In this document: in pieces, positions 24,883 through 32,951 of the stretch
Numbering within the stretch: position 1 is the first letter of the stretch
Layout: every line of letters begins with the position of its first letter
Origin: Streptomyces luomodiensis
GTDB lineage: Bacteria; Actinomycetota; Actinomycetes; Streptomycetales; Streptomycetaceae
DNA: 64,000 nt
Assembly: GCF_031679605.1 (NCBI RefSeq)
Contig: NZ_CP117522.1
Coordinates: 186,001-250,000, forward strand
Reading direction: 5' to 3'
Position numbers and translations under genes: made by a program
Notes under the pieces: generated by a model
What the model was told of the DNA's origin: nothing
Database searches by the model: none
Seen by the model: the letters and a program-made list of their open reading frames with translations, nothing else

Positions 24883-25146
24883 TCACAGTTCTTTCCGGTA
24901 GACGATGTCGATGACGACGGCGGCGATCGCGGCGGCGGCGACGCCGATGCCGACGAAGACCCAGCCCGCGCCGCCGGAGCCGGAGTACCAGCCCTGGACG
25001 TAGATCAGCAGGAGCACGGCCAGCAGCAACGTGCAGAGCACGGCCAGCCCGGACAGGCGGCGCAGCTTGGCCCGAGCGGCGCGGCGAAGGTACGCGTCGG
25101 CGAGAGCGTCGTCGGCGTTCGAGGGCAGTGGGCGGGTGGTGGACAC
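24883..25146 (-). CDS. 87-residue membrane protein with two TM helices
   Basis: Start GTG at 25146 directly after a GGAGG site. Residues 1-38 are cytosolic and basic (R-R-A-A-R-A-K-L-R-R). Two TM helices follow (L-A-V-L-C-T-L-L-L-A-V-L-L-L-I-Y and V-F-V-G-I-G-V-A-A-A-A-I-A-A-V-V-I), and it ends Y-R-K-E-L. It lies 34 bases downstream of the 10-TM transporter and immediately upstream of the 51-residue protein. No function is recognised; a transporter accessory role is inferred from the operon. Confidence 0.75.
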   Translation of the reverse strand: MSTTRPLPSNADDALADAYLRRAARAKLRRLSGLAVLCTLLLAVLLLIYVQGWYSGSGGAGWVFVGIGVAAAAIAAVVIDIVYRKEL

Positions 25147-25180
25147 GGGGCCTCCGTTCGGGTTCGGGGCGGACGGCACG

Positions 25181-26203
25181 TCAGGAGCGCAGCCGAGCCA
25201 GGTGCCCCTTGGGCTCGGTGACGATGAACAGGGTGCCGACGATGGTGATCGCGGACCCCACGATGACGACGGCGCTGAACGGGGCGCCGTAGATGGTCAG
25301 GGAGAAGAAGGCGATGAAGAAGAAGGCGAGGGTGTTGGTCAGCACCCCGCCGCGCACCGCCCCGGCGTAGGAAATCCCGATGTAGTAGCCCATGATCATC
25401 CAGATCGCCCACCCCAGCCCGATGACCGCGCCGATGGCGATCAGCCGCGGCTCCGACCAGGCCAGCGCCGCGATCCGCCGTCCGCCGGGGAACAGGGCGA
25501 GGAGCAGGACCCCGGCGATGAGCAGTTCGAGGCACACGCGCCACCACAGGAAGCTCTCCGCGGGCATGAGGTCGGTGCCGGCGGAGATGGCGAAGCTTTC
25601 GAATCCCCAGGTGAGCACCGCGCCCACGATGATCAGCAGGCCGACGGCGAAGTAGACGCCGTGGGTCGGCGCGTTGAGCTCGCCGCCGGAGACGGCGAGC
25701 CAGATCCCGACGGCGAGCGAGCCGAGCCCGATCAGGGTGGACGCGCGCAGGATGCGCTCGCGGTAGAGCAGCGCCGCGATGACCGCACCGACCACGCCTG
25801 CGAGGCCGCCGATGGAGCCGGCCAGCGCGCCACCGATCAACACGGAGGCGGCGGCGAAGCAGAGATCGCCCACGAACCCGCCGACGGCGACGAACAGGTT
25901 CCACCAGCTGACCCGGTGGCCGAGGATCCGCCCGGTGTCCCGCCACGTACCGGTCACCAGCAGAAAGATCGCGACAGCGAGTGCGCCGAAGGGCACCTGC
26001 AGCACCGCTACGAGGACAAAGGCGCCGGTCGGCTGTTCGCGGGTGAACGGCGGCGTGACGACGACCGATCCGAGCAGTCCGAAGGCCAGGCCGAGAGCGG
26101 GAGCGGCGAGAATCGCGTAGATCATCCCCATCCGCGTCTTCTTGCCGTCGGCCAGGCGGGACCGCTCCGCCAGCTCCGTCGCGGAGACGGTCGGGGCGCT
26201 CAT
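25181..26203 (-). CDS. 10-TM transporter, DMT/EamA-like
   Basis: Membrane protein of 340 residues with about 10 hydrophobic helices in two repeats, resembling drug/metabolite transporter superfamily permeases. A short polar N-terminus (residues 1-25) precedes TM1. Substrate unknown. The start ATG at 26203 overlaps the stop of the upstream winged-helix-like gene in an ATGA, and two small membrane proteins follow closely. The upstream aldehyde dehydrogenase suggests an amine, alcohol or aldehyde-yielding substrate. Confidence 0.75.
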   Translation of the reverse strand: MSAPTVSATELAERSRLADGKKTRMGMIYAILAAPALGLAFGLLGSVVVTPPFTREQPTGAFVLVAVLQVPFGALAVAIFLLVTGTWRDTGRILGHRVSWWNLFVAVGGFVGDLCFAAASVLIGGALAGSIGGLAGVVGAVIAALLYRERILRASTLIGLGSLAVGIWLAVSGGELNAPTHGVYFAVGLLIIVGAVLTWGFESFAISAGTDLMPAESFLWWRVCLELLIAGVLLLALFPGGRRIAALAWSEPRLIAIGAVIGLGWAIWMIMGYYIGISYAGAVRGGVLTNTLAFFFIAFFSLTIYGAPFSAVVIVGSAITIVGTLFIVTEPKGHLARLRS

Positions 26204-26517
26204 ACGGGCTCACCCGCGGGTGCCGGCGCCGGGAGCTCGACGGGGAGGCAGCGGCGCAGATCGAGCTGGTGCTCGACGAGCCGCCTGGCGGAGGGGGCGA
26301 GGGCGTAGCGGCGCAGGATCTGGCCCCGGTGCTCGCGCTGCTCGAGGACCTGCAGCCAGCCGACGGTGTTGAGCCCGATCAGGTCCTCTCGCAGCCCGGA
26401 CAGCTCGGTCTCGCCGTAGTGCTGTTGCAGTGCCTTGAACAGGTGGTGCTCCCAGATGCCCTGCTCGCCGAGGTGGTAGAGCGTCATCGCCGCCTGGAAC
26501 TTGGGGGCCGGTGTCAT
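26200..26517 (-). CDS. small protein, winged-helix-like, function unknown
   Basis: 105 residues. The ATG at 26517 has GAAGGAG 6 bases upstream; a GTG at 26532 lies inside the ribosome site. The helical N-terminal half (F-Q-A-A-M-T-L-Y-H-L-G-E-Q-G-I-W-E-H-H-L) and the following L-I-G-L-N-T-V-G-W-L-Q-V-L-E-Q-R and R-R-Y-A-L-A-P-S-A-R-R-L look like a winged-helix fold of the PadR/MarR sort, but I cannot assign a family. It lies between the aldehyde dehydrogenase (35 bases) and transporter (overlap), so it is co-expressed with both. Confidence 0.6.
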   Translation of the reverse strand: MTPAPKFQAAMTLYHLGEQGIWEHHLFKALQQHYGETELSGLREDLIGLNTVGWLQVLEQREHRGQILRRYALAPSARRLVEHQLDLRRCLPVELPAPAPAGEPV

Positions 26518-26552
26518 GGTTGGCTCCTTCACATTGGACGAGGTGGAACTGC

Positions 26553-27929
26553 TCAGGCCTGCCAGACGGTCTTGGCGTTGATGAACTCGCGGATGCCGAA
26601 CGCGGACAGCTCACGCCCGTAGCCGGAGTCCTTGACACCCCCGAAGGGGACGCCGGGGAAGGAGGCGGTGAGCCCGTTGACGAAGACCCCGCCCGCGTCG
26701 ATCTCGTGGGCCAGCCGGTCGATCTCGCCGGGTTCGGTGGTCCAGACGCTGGAGCTCAGCCCGAAGTCGGAGTCGTTGGCCAGCCGGATCGCCTCGTCGA
26801 GGTCGGTGACGCGGTGCACGCAGGCGACCGGGCCGAAGCATTCCTCGCGGTACAGGCGCATCGCGGGGGTGACATCGGCAAGCACCGTCGCGGGGTAGAA
26901 GAAGCCGGGCCCCTGCGGGGTCACACCGCCGGTGAGGACGGTCGCGCCCTTGGCCACCGCGTCGCCGACGAGAGCCTCGACGTCGCGGCGGCCGCGTCCG
27001 GTGGCAAGCGGTCCGAAGGTCGTCGCCTCGTCCCGCGGGTCCCCGGTGGTCGTGGCCGCCATCCCCTCGACGAACCGCGCGGTGAACTCGTCATAGACGT
27101 CGGTGTGGACGTAGTAGCGCTTGGCGGCGATGCAGGACTGGCCGGAGTTCTGCACCCGCGCGGTGACGGCGGCCTCGGCCGCGCGGGCGATATCCGCGCT
27201 GGGCAGCACGATGAACACATCCGTCCCACCCAGCTCGAGCACGGTCTTCTTGATGTTGCGTCCCGCGGCCTCGGCGACCGCGGCGCCCGCGGCGACCGAC
27301 CCGGTGAGGGTGGCTGCCCGGATCCGCCAGTCGTCGAGCAGCGGGGCCACCTCCGCGGCCTCGACGAGCAGGGTCGGGAACGAGCCGGCCGGGAACCCGC
27401 CACGCTCGAACAGGCCGCCGAGATAGAGCGCGGTCTGCGGGACGTTGGACGCGTGCTTGAGCAGACCGGTGTTGCCCGCCATCAGCGCGGGGGCGGCGAA
27501 CCGGACGCACTGCCACAGTGGGTAGTTCCACGGCATCACCGCGAGCACCACACCGATCGGGTCGAAGCGGACGGCGAGCTCCGCCGCGCCGACCGTGGCG
27601 GGATCGACGGGGCGCTCGGGGGTGAGGTAGCGCTCGGCGTGGTCGGCGAAGAATCGCATGGCGGTGGCCGACTTGAGCGCCTCGTAGCGTGCGGAGGCGA
27701 GCGTCTTGCCCATCTCGGTGGTGATCAGGTCGGCGACCTCGTCGGCCTCGGCCTCGAGGATGTCCGCGGCCCGGCGCATCCAGTCGGCGCGCTGGGCGAA
27801 TGTCGTGCCTGCGAGGGTACGGAAGGCCGCGTCGGCGGCGGCGATGCGAGCCTCAACCTCAGCCGGGGTGTGCGGGGCGAATTCCTTGAGGACCTTGCCG
27901 GTCGTGGGGTCGATGGTGGCGAGTGCCAT
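26553..27929 (-). CDS. NAD(P)-dependent aldehyde dehydrogenase (succinate-semialdehyde type)
   Basis: 458 residues. Catalytic Glu232 lies in L-E-L-G-G-T-D and Cys266 in N-S-G-Q-S-C-I-A; P-W-N-Y-P-L-W (about 133-139) and the late F-G-G-V-K-D-S-G-Y-G-R are standard. Length and the G-Q-S-C-I-A-A-K-R sequence fit the GabD-like NAD(P) succinate-semialdehyde dehydrogenases found in actinobacteria. The ATG at 27929 follows AAAGGA. It is first in the run ALDH, winged-helix-like protein, transporter and two small membrane proteins, and probably oxidises an aldehyde derived from the transported compound. Confidence 0.88.
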   Translation of the reverse strand: MALATIDPTTGKVLKEFAPHTPAEVEARIAAADAAFRTLAGTTFAQRADWMRRAADILEAEADEVADLITTEMGKTLASARYEALKSATAMRFFADHAERYLTPERPVDPATVGAAELAVRFDPIGVVLAVMPWNYPLWQCVRFAAPALMAGNTGLLKHASNVPQTALYLGGLFERGGFPAGSFPTLLVEAAEVAPLLDDWRIRAATLTGSVAAGAAVAEAAGRNIKKTVLELGGTDVFIVLPSADIARAAEAAVTARVQNSGQSCIAAKRYYVHTDVYDEFTARFVEGMAATTTGDPRDEATTFGPLATGRGRRDVEALVGDAVAKGATVLTGGVTPQGPGFFYPATVLADVTPAMRLYREECFGPVACVHRVTDLDEAIRLANDSDFGLSSSVWTTEPGEIDRLAHEIDAGGVFVNGLTASFPGVPFGGVKDSGYGRELSAFGIREFINAKTVWQA

Positions 27930-28609
27930 GGTCGTTGTCCTTTCAGCTGCGGGGGGTGCCTCGGAACAGGCGCGGGCGACGATGTGCTCGGCCCGCGGAA
28001 GCACGAGGGTCACGTCGTGCGGGCGGAATCAGCGGCGGCCCCGCTCGTGGACTGAGCCGTCGCAGACGTGGGGGCTGTCGATGTCGTGGTTCCGGCCGAA
28101 CGCGTCGAGGACGGCCGGCCGCGGGGTCGTCGCTCATGCGCGCTGTGCGCGGGGTGTGGCCGGAAAGCATGGCCACAGCACATTGCGGAGCGCGTCGGCG
28201 ACCGGCCGGAGCCGCTCCTCCTGCCGGTGAGCGTGCTCGCGTATCAAGCGATCGTTGGGATGTCGATATGCGCCTCGGGGCAGTCCGAGATCATCGACGA
28301 GGGCGACAGTCGCCACGGCGCCACCCCGTCGGCCGCCGCGAGCTTCGGAAGGACGAGCCTGGGGAGATCGCCCCGAGCCTCTGTGCGCGAGCTCCGTGGC
28401 CCCGCCTTGGCGAGCCGGACGCCGCGGGCCCTGACGAGCAGGTCGTACGGGTGCGGGGCGCCCGAAGCCCGAGTAGCCGAACACGCCGCGGACCGGGAGG
28501 ATCCGCCCGGAGAAGAGCTTTGTATCGGATCGCGACGTCATCGTCCCTACCTCCCGGTGTGCAGCGCCTTCGCTGCGTCGGCGAGCGATCACGAGGAACG
28601 TAGAACCGA
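27930..28609. other. no recognisable gene
   Basis: About 680 bases between the divergent aldehyde dehydrogenase and XRE-cupin genes. Open frames exist on both strands but none has a recognisable family, clean ribosome site or consistent coding pattern. It may hold promoter sequence and a decayed gene. Confidence 0.4.
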
Positions 28610-28652
28610 TTCTGAACGGCGTCAACAGTTCTACTGCAGCATTGGTTCAGAA
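28610..28652. promoter_or_regulatory. paired operator-like arms upstream of the XRE-cupin gene
   Basis: TTCTGAAC (28610-28617) and GTTCAGAA (28645-28652) are perfectly complementary 8-mers 27 bases apart, with additional GAAC/GTTC half-sites in between, in an AT-rich stretch. They suit binding of the XRE-cupin regulator to its own promoter. Confidence 0.5.
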
Positions 28653-28765
28653 CTTCTGTACTCCACGTAATGTCTGTCTTTGGCAGGCCCACAACCCCTG
28701 TGATTGAATGCGGAGTCGGCATGCCACGCCCACCGCTCACCTCGCCGCCACGGGAGCCGCTGACC

Positions 28766-29362
28766 ATGACCAAAGTCGAGTCCGGAGGGGGCGGCGTGCG
28801 CGGTGACAGCAACCGCGAGCGGCTGGCCGATCTGGGCGCCCGGATCCGCGACTACCGCCGGATGCGGCAGCTCACCCTCCGCCGCATCGCCGATGCGGCA
28901 GGGATCACAGAGAGCTACCTCAGCCAGATCGAGCGCGGCACAGCGACGGGTAGCGTGGACGTGCTCAGCCGGGTCGCCACCGCGCTCGGCCTGAGCCTGT
29001 CCGACCTCTTCGGCGGGGAGCCGCCGCAGCACACCGCGCTGCGGCGGGCGGACCGTCCGCAGATCACGTCGGAGGGTGTGCGGAAGTACCTGTTCACCCG
29101 CCGGCCGCTCCGCCACCTCGAAGTAATGGAGGCCGTGCTCGACGGCGGCGCGTCAATCGGAGACGCACAACATGTGCACGGCTCCTCCCAGGAACTCGTG
29201 ATCGTGCTCGAGGGCAGCGTGGTCTGCACGGTGGAGGGCCGCCGCTGCGAACTCGACGAGGGCGACAGCATCGAATACACGTCGTCCCAGCCGCACTCCA
29301 TCGAGAACCCGGGCACGGAGCAGGCGCGCATCCTGTATGTGATCAGTCCGCCCAGCATCTGA
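28766..29362 (+). CDS. XRE-family regulator with C-terminal cupin (PuuR-like)
   Basis: 198 residues. The N-terminal XRE HTH (about 22-75) reads L-G-A-R-I-R-D-Y-R-R-M-R-Q-L-T-L, then I-A-D-A-A-G-I-T-E-S-Y-L-S-Q-I-E-R-G. The C-terminal half is a cupin barrel (H-V-H-G-S-S-Q-E-L-V-I-V-L-E-G and L-D-E-G-D-S-I-E-Y). Relatives such as PuuR and SutR control amine and amino-acid catabolism. ATG 28766 is chosen for family-like length; ATG 28670 and an internal GTG are alternatives. Its divergent position points to the aldehyde dehydrogenase/transporter run as its target. Confidence 0.85.
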   Translation: MTKVESGGGGVRGDSNRERLADLGARIRDYRRMRQLTLRRIADAAGITESYLSQIERGTATGSVDVLSRVATALGLSLSDLFGGEPPQHTALRRADRPQITSEGVRKYLFTRRPLRHLEVMEAVLDGGASIGDAQHVHGSSQELVIVLEGSVVCTVEGRRCELDEGDSIEYTSSQPHSIENPGTEQARILYVISPPSI

Positions 29363-29585
29363 AGCAGCCGGTGTCGTCGACCGCGCGGGTCCACACATCG
29401 CGGTTGAAAAACGTGTCGTTTTCCGGCCGCGGCTTCCGTCCGCAGCGCGGTGATGGTGCACATCCGGGTCTCCCAGCCGTGCCGTGGCCGACAGGGACGC
29501 CTTCGCCATGGGTGCGGCCGGCCGTCCAGGCGTTGACCGCCACGTTGACGATAGAGGTTGTCTGCACTCGGATGGCAAGCGCAAC

Positions 29586-29599
29586 GGTAAGCGCTTTCC
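29586..29599. promoter_or_regulatory. LacI-type operator-like box
   Basis: GGTAAGCGCTTTCC, with the AAGCGCTT core of LacI-family operators, about 300 bases upstream of the GMC gene. Related boxes occur at 29859 and 32873. The remainder of 29363-29858 has no recognisable gene. Confidence 0.5.
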
Positions 29600-29858
29600 A
29601 CCTCAATAGGAACTCCGCCTACAGGACTCCGGAGCCAAGACCCAGCCTCGCCCCCACCGGCGGCGAGGCGGCGGGGCAGTCAGGCCCGCACACCGTACAC
29701 ATCCACTGATCACCCTGGTGGCCTGCACTAAGGCAGAACCCAGGACAGTCGGCCACGCACCGCCGAGCCACGGCGACCACTGGACCCCACAGCCCCCGGC
29801 CGGCTCTTTCGACGGTCTCAACGCTTGTCACGGCTACCCGGAAACCGTACCTTCTGCA

Positions 29859-29872
29859 GAAAGCGATTGCTA
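29859..29872. promoter_or_regulatory. LacI-type operator-like box before the GMC operon
   Basis: GAAAGCGATTGCTA, imperfect match to GAAAGCGCTTACTA at 32873, 32 bases upstream of the GMC start. Position suggests repression overlapping the promoter. Confidence 0.5.
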
Positions 29873-29903
29873 AGTGTCGCCCGTATGGTGCGAGAGGATT
29901 GCC

Positions 29904-31508
29904 ATGGAGCAGGCTGACGTACTGATCATCGGCGCGGGGGCGTCAGGCGGTGTCGCCGCCGGCGCGCTGGCCCAGGCCGGGTTCGATGTGATCTGCCTCG
30001 AGCAGGGGAACTGGCCGGACCGGGCCGACTATCCGGCTCAGCGCGGAACCTACGAACTCGAGGCCCGCAAGCAGTGGTCGGGCAGCCCCAACGTGCGGCA
30101 GAACCCGACCGACTACCCGATCAACGACACCGATTCCGACGTCGCGCCACTGATGTATGCCGGCGTCGGTGGCAGCATGACCCTCTATGCCGGAGACTGG
30201 CCACGGTTGCTGCCATCGGACTTCCGCGTACGCTCGCTGGATGGCGTGGCCGACGACTGGCCCCTGCGCTACGCCGACCTGCAGCCGTTCTACGAACGCA
30301 CCGACGTGGCGTTCGGGGTGTCCGGTGTGGGGGGCGACCCCGCCTACCCAGAGGGTGCGGAGCCGCCGCTTCCGCCACTTCCGATCGGCAGGATGGGCGC
30401 ACGCATGGCGCGCTCCCACGACAAGCTGGGCTGGCATTGGTGGCCGGCCGCGCAAGCCGTGCTGTCCGCGCCGTACCAGGGCAGGCGGCCGTGTGTGCAG
30501 TTCGGCGCCTGCATGCAGGGGTGCCCGGAGGGCGCCAAGGCGTCCACCGACCTCACTCACTGGCCAGCCGCGGTCGCGAAGGGGGTACGACTGCTCACCG
30601 AGGCCCGTGTGTCGCGGATTCTGATGTCCGGCAACGGACTTGCCACTGGTGCCGAGTTCGTGTGCCCCGACGGTTCGTGGCATGTCGTGCGCGCCGACGT
30701 GGTGATCCTCGCCGCGAATGCCGTCGGCACCCCCCGCATCCTGCTCAATTCCGCATCCCCGCGGTACCCGGACGGCCTGGCGAACTCCAGCGGGCTGGTC
30801 GGACGCCGGCTGATGGTGCATCCCTTCGCTAACGTCACCGGCTACTTCGACGATGACGTGGAGGGTTGGCGTGGGCACGTCGGCGCGAAGATCACGTGCT
30901 TTGAGTTCTACGAGACCGACACCGATCGGGGTTTCGTACGGGGCGCGAAGTGGAGTCTCGCGCCGACTGGCGGACCGCTCAACGCGGCCCTGCCGACCCG
31001 CGCCGGGGACGCGGTCTGGGGTGCCGCTCACCATGAGCACGTGCGCCGACACCTCGGACGCACGATCAGCTGGGGCATCTTCGGTGAGGATTTGCCCGAC
31101 GAGACCAACCGGGTCACCGTCGACGCCGCCCTCACGGATTCCTCGGGTATTCCGGCCCCGAAAATAACCTACTCGGTCAGCGAGAACTCCCGGCGCCTGC
31201 TCGACTTCCACATCGACCGGGCCACCGAGTCGCTGCAGACCGCTGGAGCCTACGACGTCGCCATGGAATCGCTGATGCGCTACTCCGGCTGGCATCTGCT
31301 GGGCACTGCCCGGATGGGCACCGACCCGCGGACCTCAGTGGTCGACCAGTACGGCCGGTGCCATGACATCCCCAACCTGTACATCATGGACGGCAGCGTC
31401 TTCGTCACCTCCGGCGGGGTGAATCCGACGAGCACCATCGCCGCGCTGGCCCTACGCTCCACCGAACATCTCATCGCCGCCCGTCGCGACCAGCAGGTTC
31501 CGGCCTGA
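29904..31508 (+). CDS. GMC-family FAD oxidoreductase
   Basis: 534 residues. The N-terminal dinucleotide fold is V-L-I-I-G-A-G-A-S-G-G-V with E at the end of beta-2 (C-L-E-Q-G). The middle has C-V-Q-F-G-A-C-M-Q-G-C-P-E-G-A-K. The C-terminal catalytic region has S-G-W-H-L-L-G-T-A-R-M-G and G-G-V-N-P-T-S-T-I. This branch resembles gluconate 2-dehydrogenase FAD subunits and sugar or inositol oxidases rather than choline oxidase. The ATG at 29904 has GAGAGGA upstream. The next gene (24 bases on) looks like the small partner subunit, supporting a two-subunit sugar dehydrogenase. Confidence 0.85.
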   Translation: MEQADVLIIGAGASGGVAAGALAQAGFDVICLEQGNWPDRADYPAQRGTYELEARKQWSGSPNVRQNPTDYPINDTDSDVAPLMYAGVGGSMTLYAGDWPRLLPSDFRVRSLDGVADDWPLRYADLQPFYERTDVAFGVSGVGGDPAYPEGAEPPLPPLPIGRMGARMARSHDKLGWHWWPAAQAVLSAPYQGRRPCVQFGACMQGCPEGAKASTDLTHWPAAVAKGVRLLTEARVSRILMSGNGLATGAEFVCPDGSWHVVRADVVILAANAVGTPRILLNSASPRYPDGLANSSGLVGRRLMVHPFANVTGYFDDDVEGWRGHVGAKITCFEFYETDTDRGFVRGAKWSLAPTGGPLNAALPTRAGDAVWGAAHHEHVRRHLGRTISWGIFGEDLPDETNRVTVDAALTDSSGIPAPKITYSVSENSRRLLDFHIDRATESLQTAGAYDVAMESLMRYSGWHLLGTARMGTDPRTSVVDQYGRCHDIPNLYIMDGSVFVTSGGVNPTSTIAALALRSTEHLIAARRDQQVPA

Positions 31509-31532
31509 CCGCGACCGACTTACGGAGACCCC

Positions 31533-31970
31533 ATGAACCTCAGCCAAGCCCCGGACACCACCGCGGCCGATATTCCCGAGGAGTGCCGCGACTGGCTGCG
31601 CCACGTGGCTGACCTGCTCATACCCGCTTCGGCGACAATGCCGGCGGCCGGCGACGCCGGTCTCGGCGACGGACAGCTGAATGTCGTACTGCGGGCCCGC
31701 CCCGACCTGATCCGCGACCTGGTCCGGGCGTGGTCGAGCACCAATGAGCTCGCGCCGACCGAGGCTCTTGACGAGCTGCAACAGATTGACCTGCCCGCTT
31801 ACCATGCGGTGCTGTTGATCGTCGCGGGCAGCTACTACACGACTCCCACAGTCCTCAGCCTCCTCGGCTACGCCGGCCAACAGCCGCGCACCGTCCGGAT
31901 CGCCGAGGACATCGACGAAGACCTGCTCATGCGGGTCGTCGAACGAGGTCCCCGCTACCGCCAGGCCTGA
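31533..31970 (+). CDS. gluconate 2-dehydrogenase subunit 3-like small protein
   Basis: 145 residues, largely helical, without a visible signal peptide. L-L-I-P-A-S-A-T-M-P-A-A-G-D-A-G and the late Y-Y-T-T-P-T-V-L-S-L-L-G-Y match the pattern of small partner proteins encoded next to GMC oxidoreductases (gluconate 2-dehydrogenase subunit 3-like). It starts 24 bases after the GMC stop with GGAGA upstream, so it is co-transcribed. Role inferred: chaperone or structural subunit of the dehydrogenase. Confidence 0.7.
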   Translation: MNLSQAPDTTAADIPEECRDWLRHVADLLIPASATMPAAGDAGLGDGQLNVVLRARPDLIRDLVRAWSSTNELAPTEALDELQQIDLPAYHAVLLIVAGSYYTTPTVLSLLGYAGQQPRTVRIAEDIDEDLLMRVVERGPRYRQA

Positions 31971-32029
31971 CGTCATACATCGACACCGCAGGCGTTCCCG
32001 TCCCACACGCGGTCAACAGCAACGCTGTT

Positions 32030-32607
32030 GTGCTTCCGGCCGACCGGTCACCACGTAGGACCCGGGCATGGGGAACGCCGCCGTAGCGGATGGCATGGGT
32101 GACCAGTTCGCTGACCACGAGTTCCGTTGCGAAGGAGAGGTGGTGCAGTCCCCCGGCGTCGAGTTGGCGGTCCGCGTGCGTGCGTGTTCGAGCGACAACG
32201 GCGGGGTCGGCGGGCACGTCCCAGGCGGCGACCTGGTCGGTGTCGCGGGTTCGGGTGCGGGCGATCAGCAATGCGACATCGTCGTCAGGCACTCCAGTGA
32301 GAAGCGCGCCCAGGATCGCGTCACAGGTGGACTCGAGTGACCGGGGGACGCCTCAAGGGCCCGGCGCAGTCCGTCAAGGCCCGCCGCGACGTCGTGATGC
32401 CGCGCTGCGATGAGCCCGTCGGTGTAGAGGACGAGGAGACTTCCTTCGGTCAGGTCCAGTTCGGCGCATTCGAAGGGCAGACCGCCCAGGCCGAGTGGCG
32501 GGCCCGCAGGCAGCTCCGGGAAGTCGACGGAACCGAATGACGTCGAACCGGTCGCCGCCCACGCCGGCTGGGGAGCCAGCCGAAAGGTACCGGGAGGCCA
32601 GCTCCAC
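32030..32607 (-). pseudogene. SpoIIE-type PP2C phosphatase / HATPase regulator pseudogene
   Basis: Read on the minus strand from 32607, L-A-S-R-Y-L-S-A-G-S-P-A-G-V-G-G-D-R-F-D starts an SpoIIE phosphatase. Its middle is deleted, and another frame resumes A-G-P-P-L-G-L-G-G-L-P-F-E and L-L-V-L-Y-T-D-G-L-I. A frameshift near 32340 leads to L-E-S-T-C-D-A-I-L-G-A-L-L-T-G-V-P-D-D-D-V-A-L-L and an anti-sigma-like HATPase segment (E-L-V-V-S-E-L-V-T-H-A-I-R-Y-G). At least two frame changes and a large internal deletion mean no active product. Confidence 0.8.
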
Positions 32608-32847
32608 GGCAGGGTGCGCAGGCGGCCTGCTGGGGACGTCATATCGTCCGACTCACGGGCGGCCCGCGCGGGGACCGTGAGCAGGCGACAACGCCGGGCT
32701 CATGGCCCGGGGCCGGTGCACCGCCGGTGACGCCGACCGGAACCTGTACCAGGGACGCGAGCGGCATGGCCGCGCGAGCCGTAGCCGGCGGGACTCTCGT
32801 TCGTTCCCTCGGACAACCACCTCGGTCAGGGCTTGTCCAGACGCTTT

Positions 32848-32865
32848 GAAGAAGCTAGCTTCTTC
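32848..32865. promoter_or_regulatory. 18-bp perfect palindrome upstream of the Gfo/Idh gene
   Basis: GAAGAAGCTAGCTTCTTC, uninterrupted, 87 bases before the GTG start and 7 bases before a LacI-type box at 32873. Strong operator candidate. Otherwise 32643-32847 shows nothing recognisable. Confidence 0.6.
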
Positions 32866-32872
32866 CGCGATA

Positions 32873-32886
32873 GAAAGCGCTTACTA
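32873..32886. promoter_or_regulatory. LacI-type operator-like box
   Basis: GAAAGCGCTTACTA, containing AAGCGCTT, 66 bases upstream of the Gfo/Idh start and related to the boxes at 29586 and 29859 upstream of the GMC operon. Confidence 0.55.
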
Positions 32887-32951
32887 GCCGCGCTTACCGA
32901 GAAGATTCGATCCGAAAACCTGGGCGCCCGGACGCCAACGAAGGGACAGAT

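Noticed and set aside
26511..28055. 514-codon plus-strand open frame opposite the aldehyde dehydrogenase
   Set aside because: Gly/Arg/Val-rich shadow; the minus strand has all ALDH catalytic motifs.
28134..28625. Minus-strand open frame of about 160 codons between ALDH and the XRE-cupin gene
   Set aside because: No family, no ribosome site and inconsistent coding pattern; kept only as an unexplained spacer.
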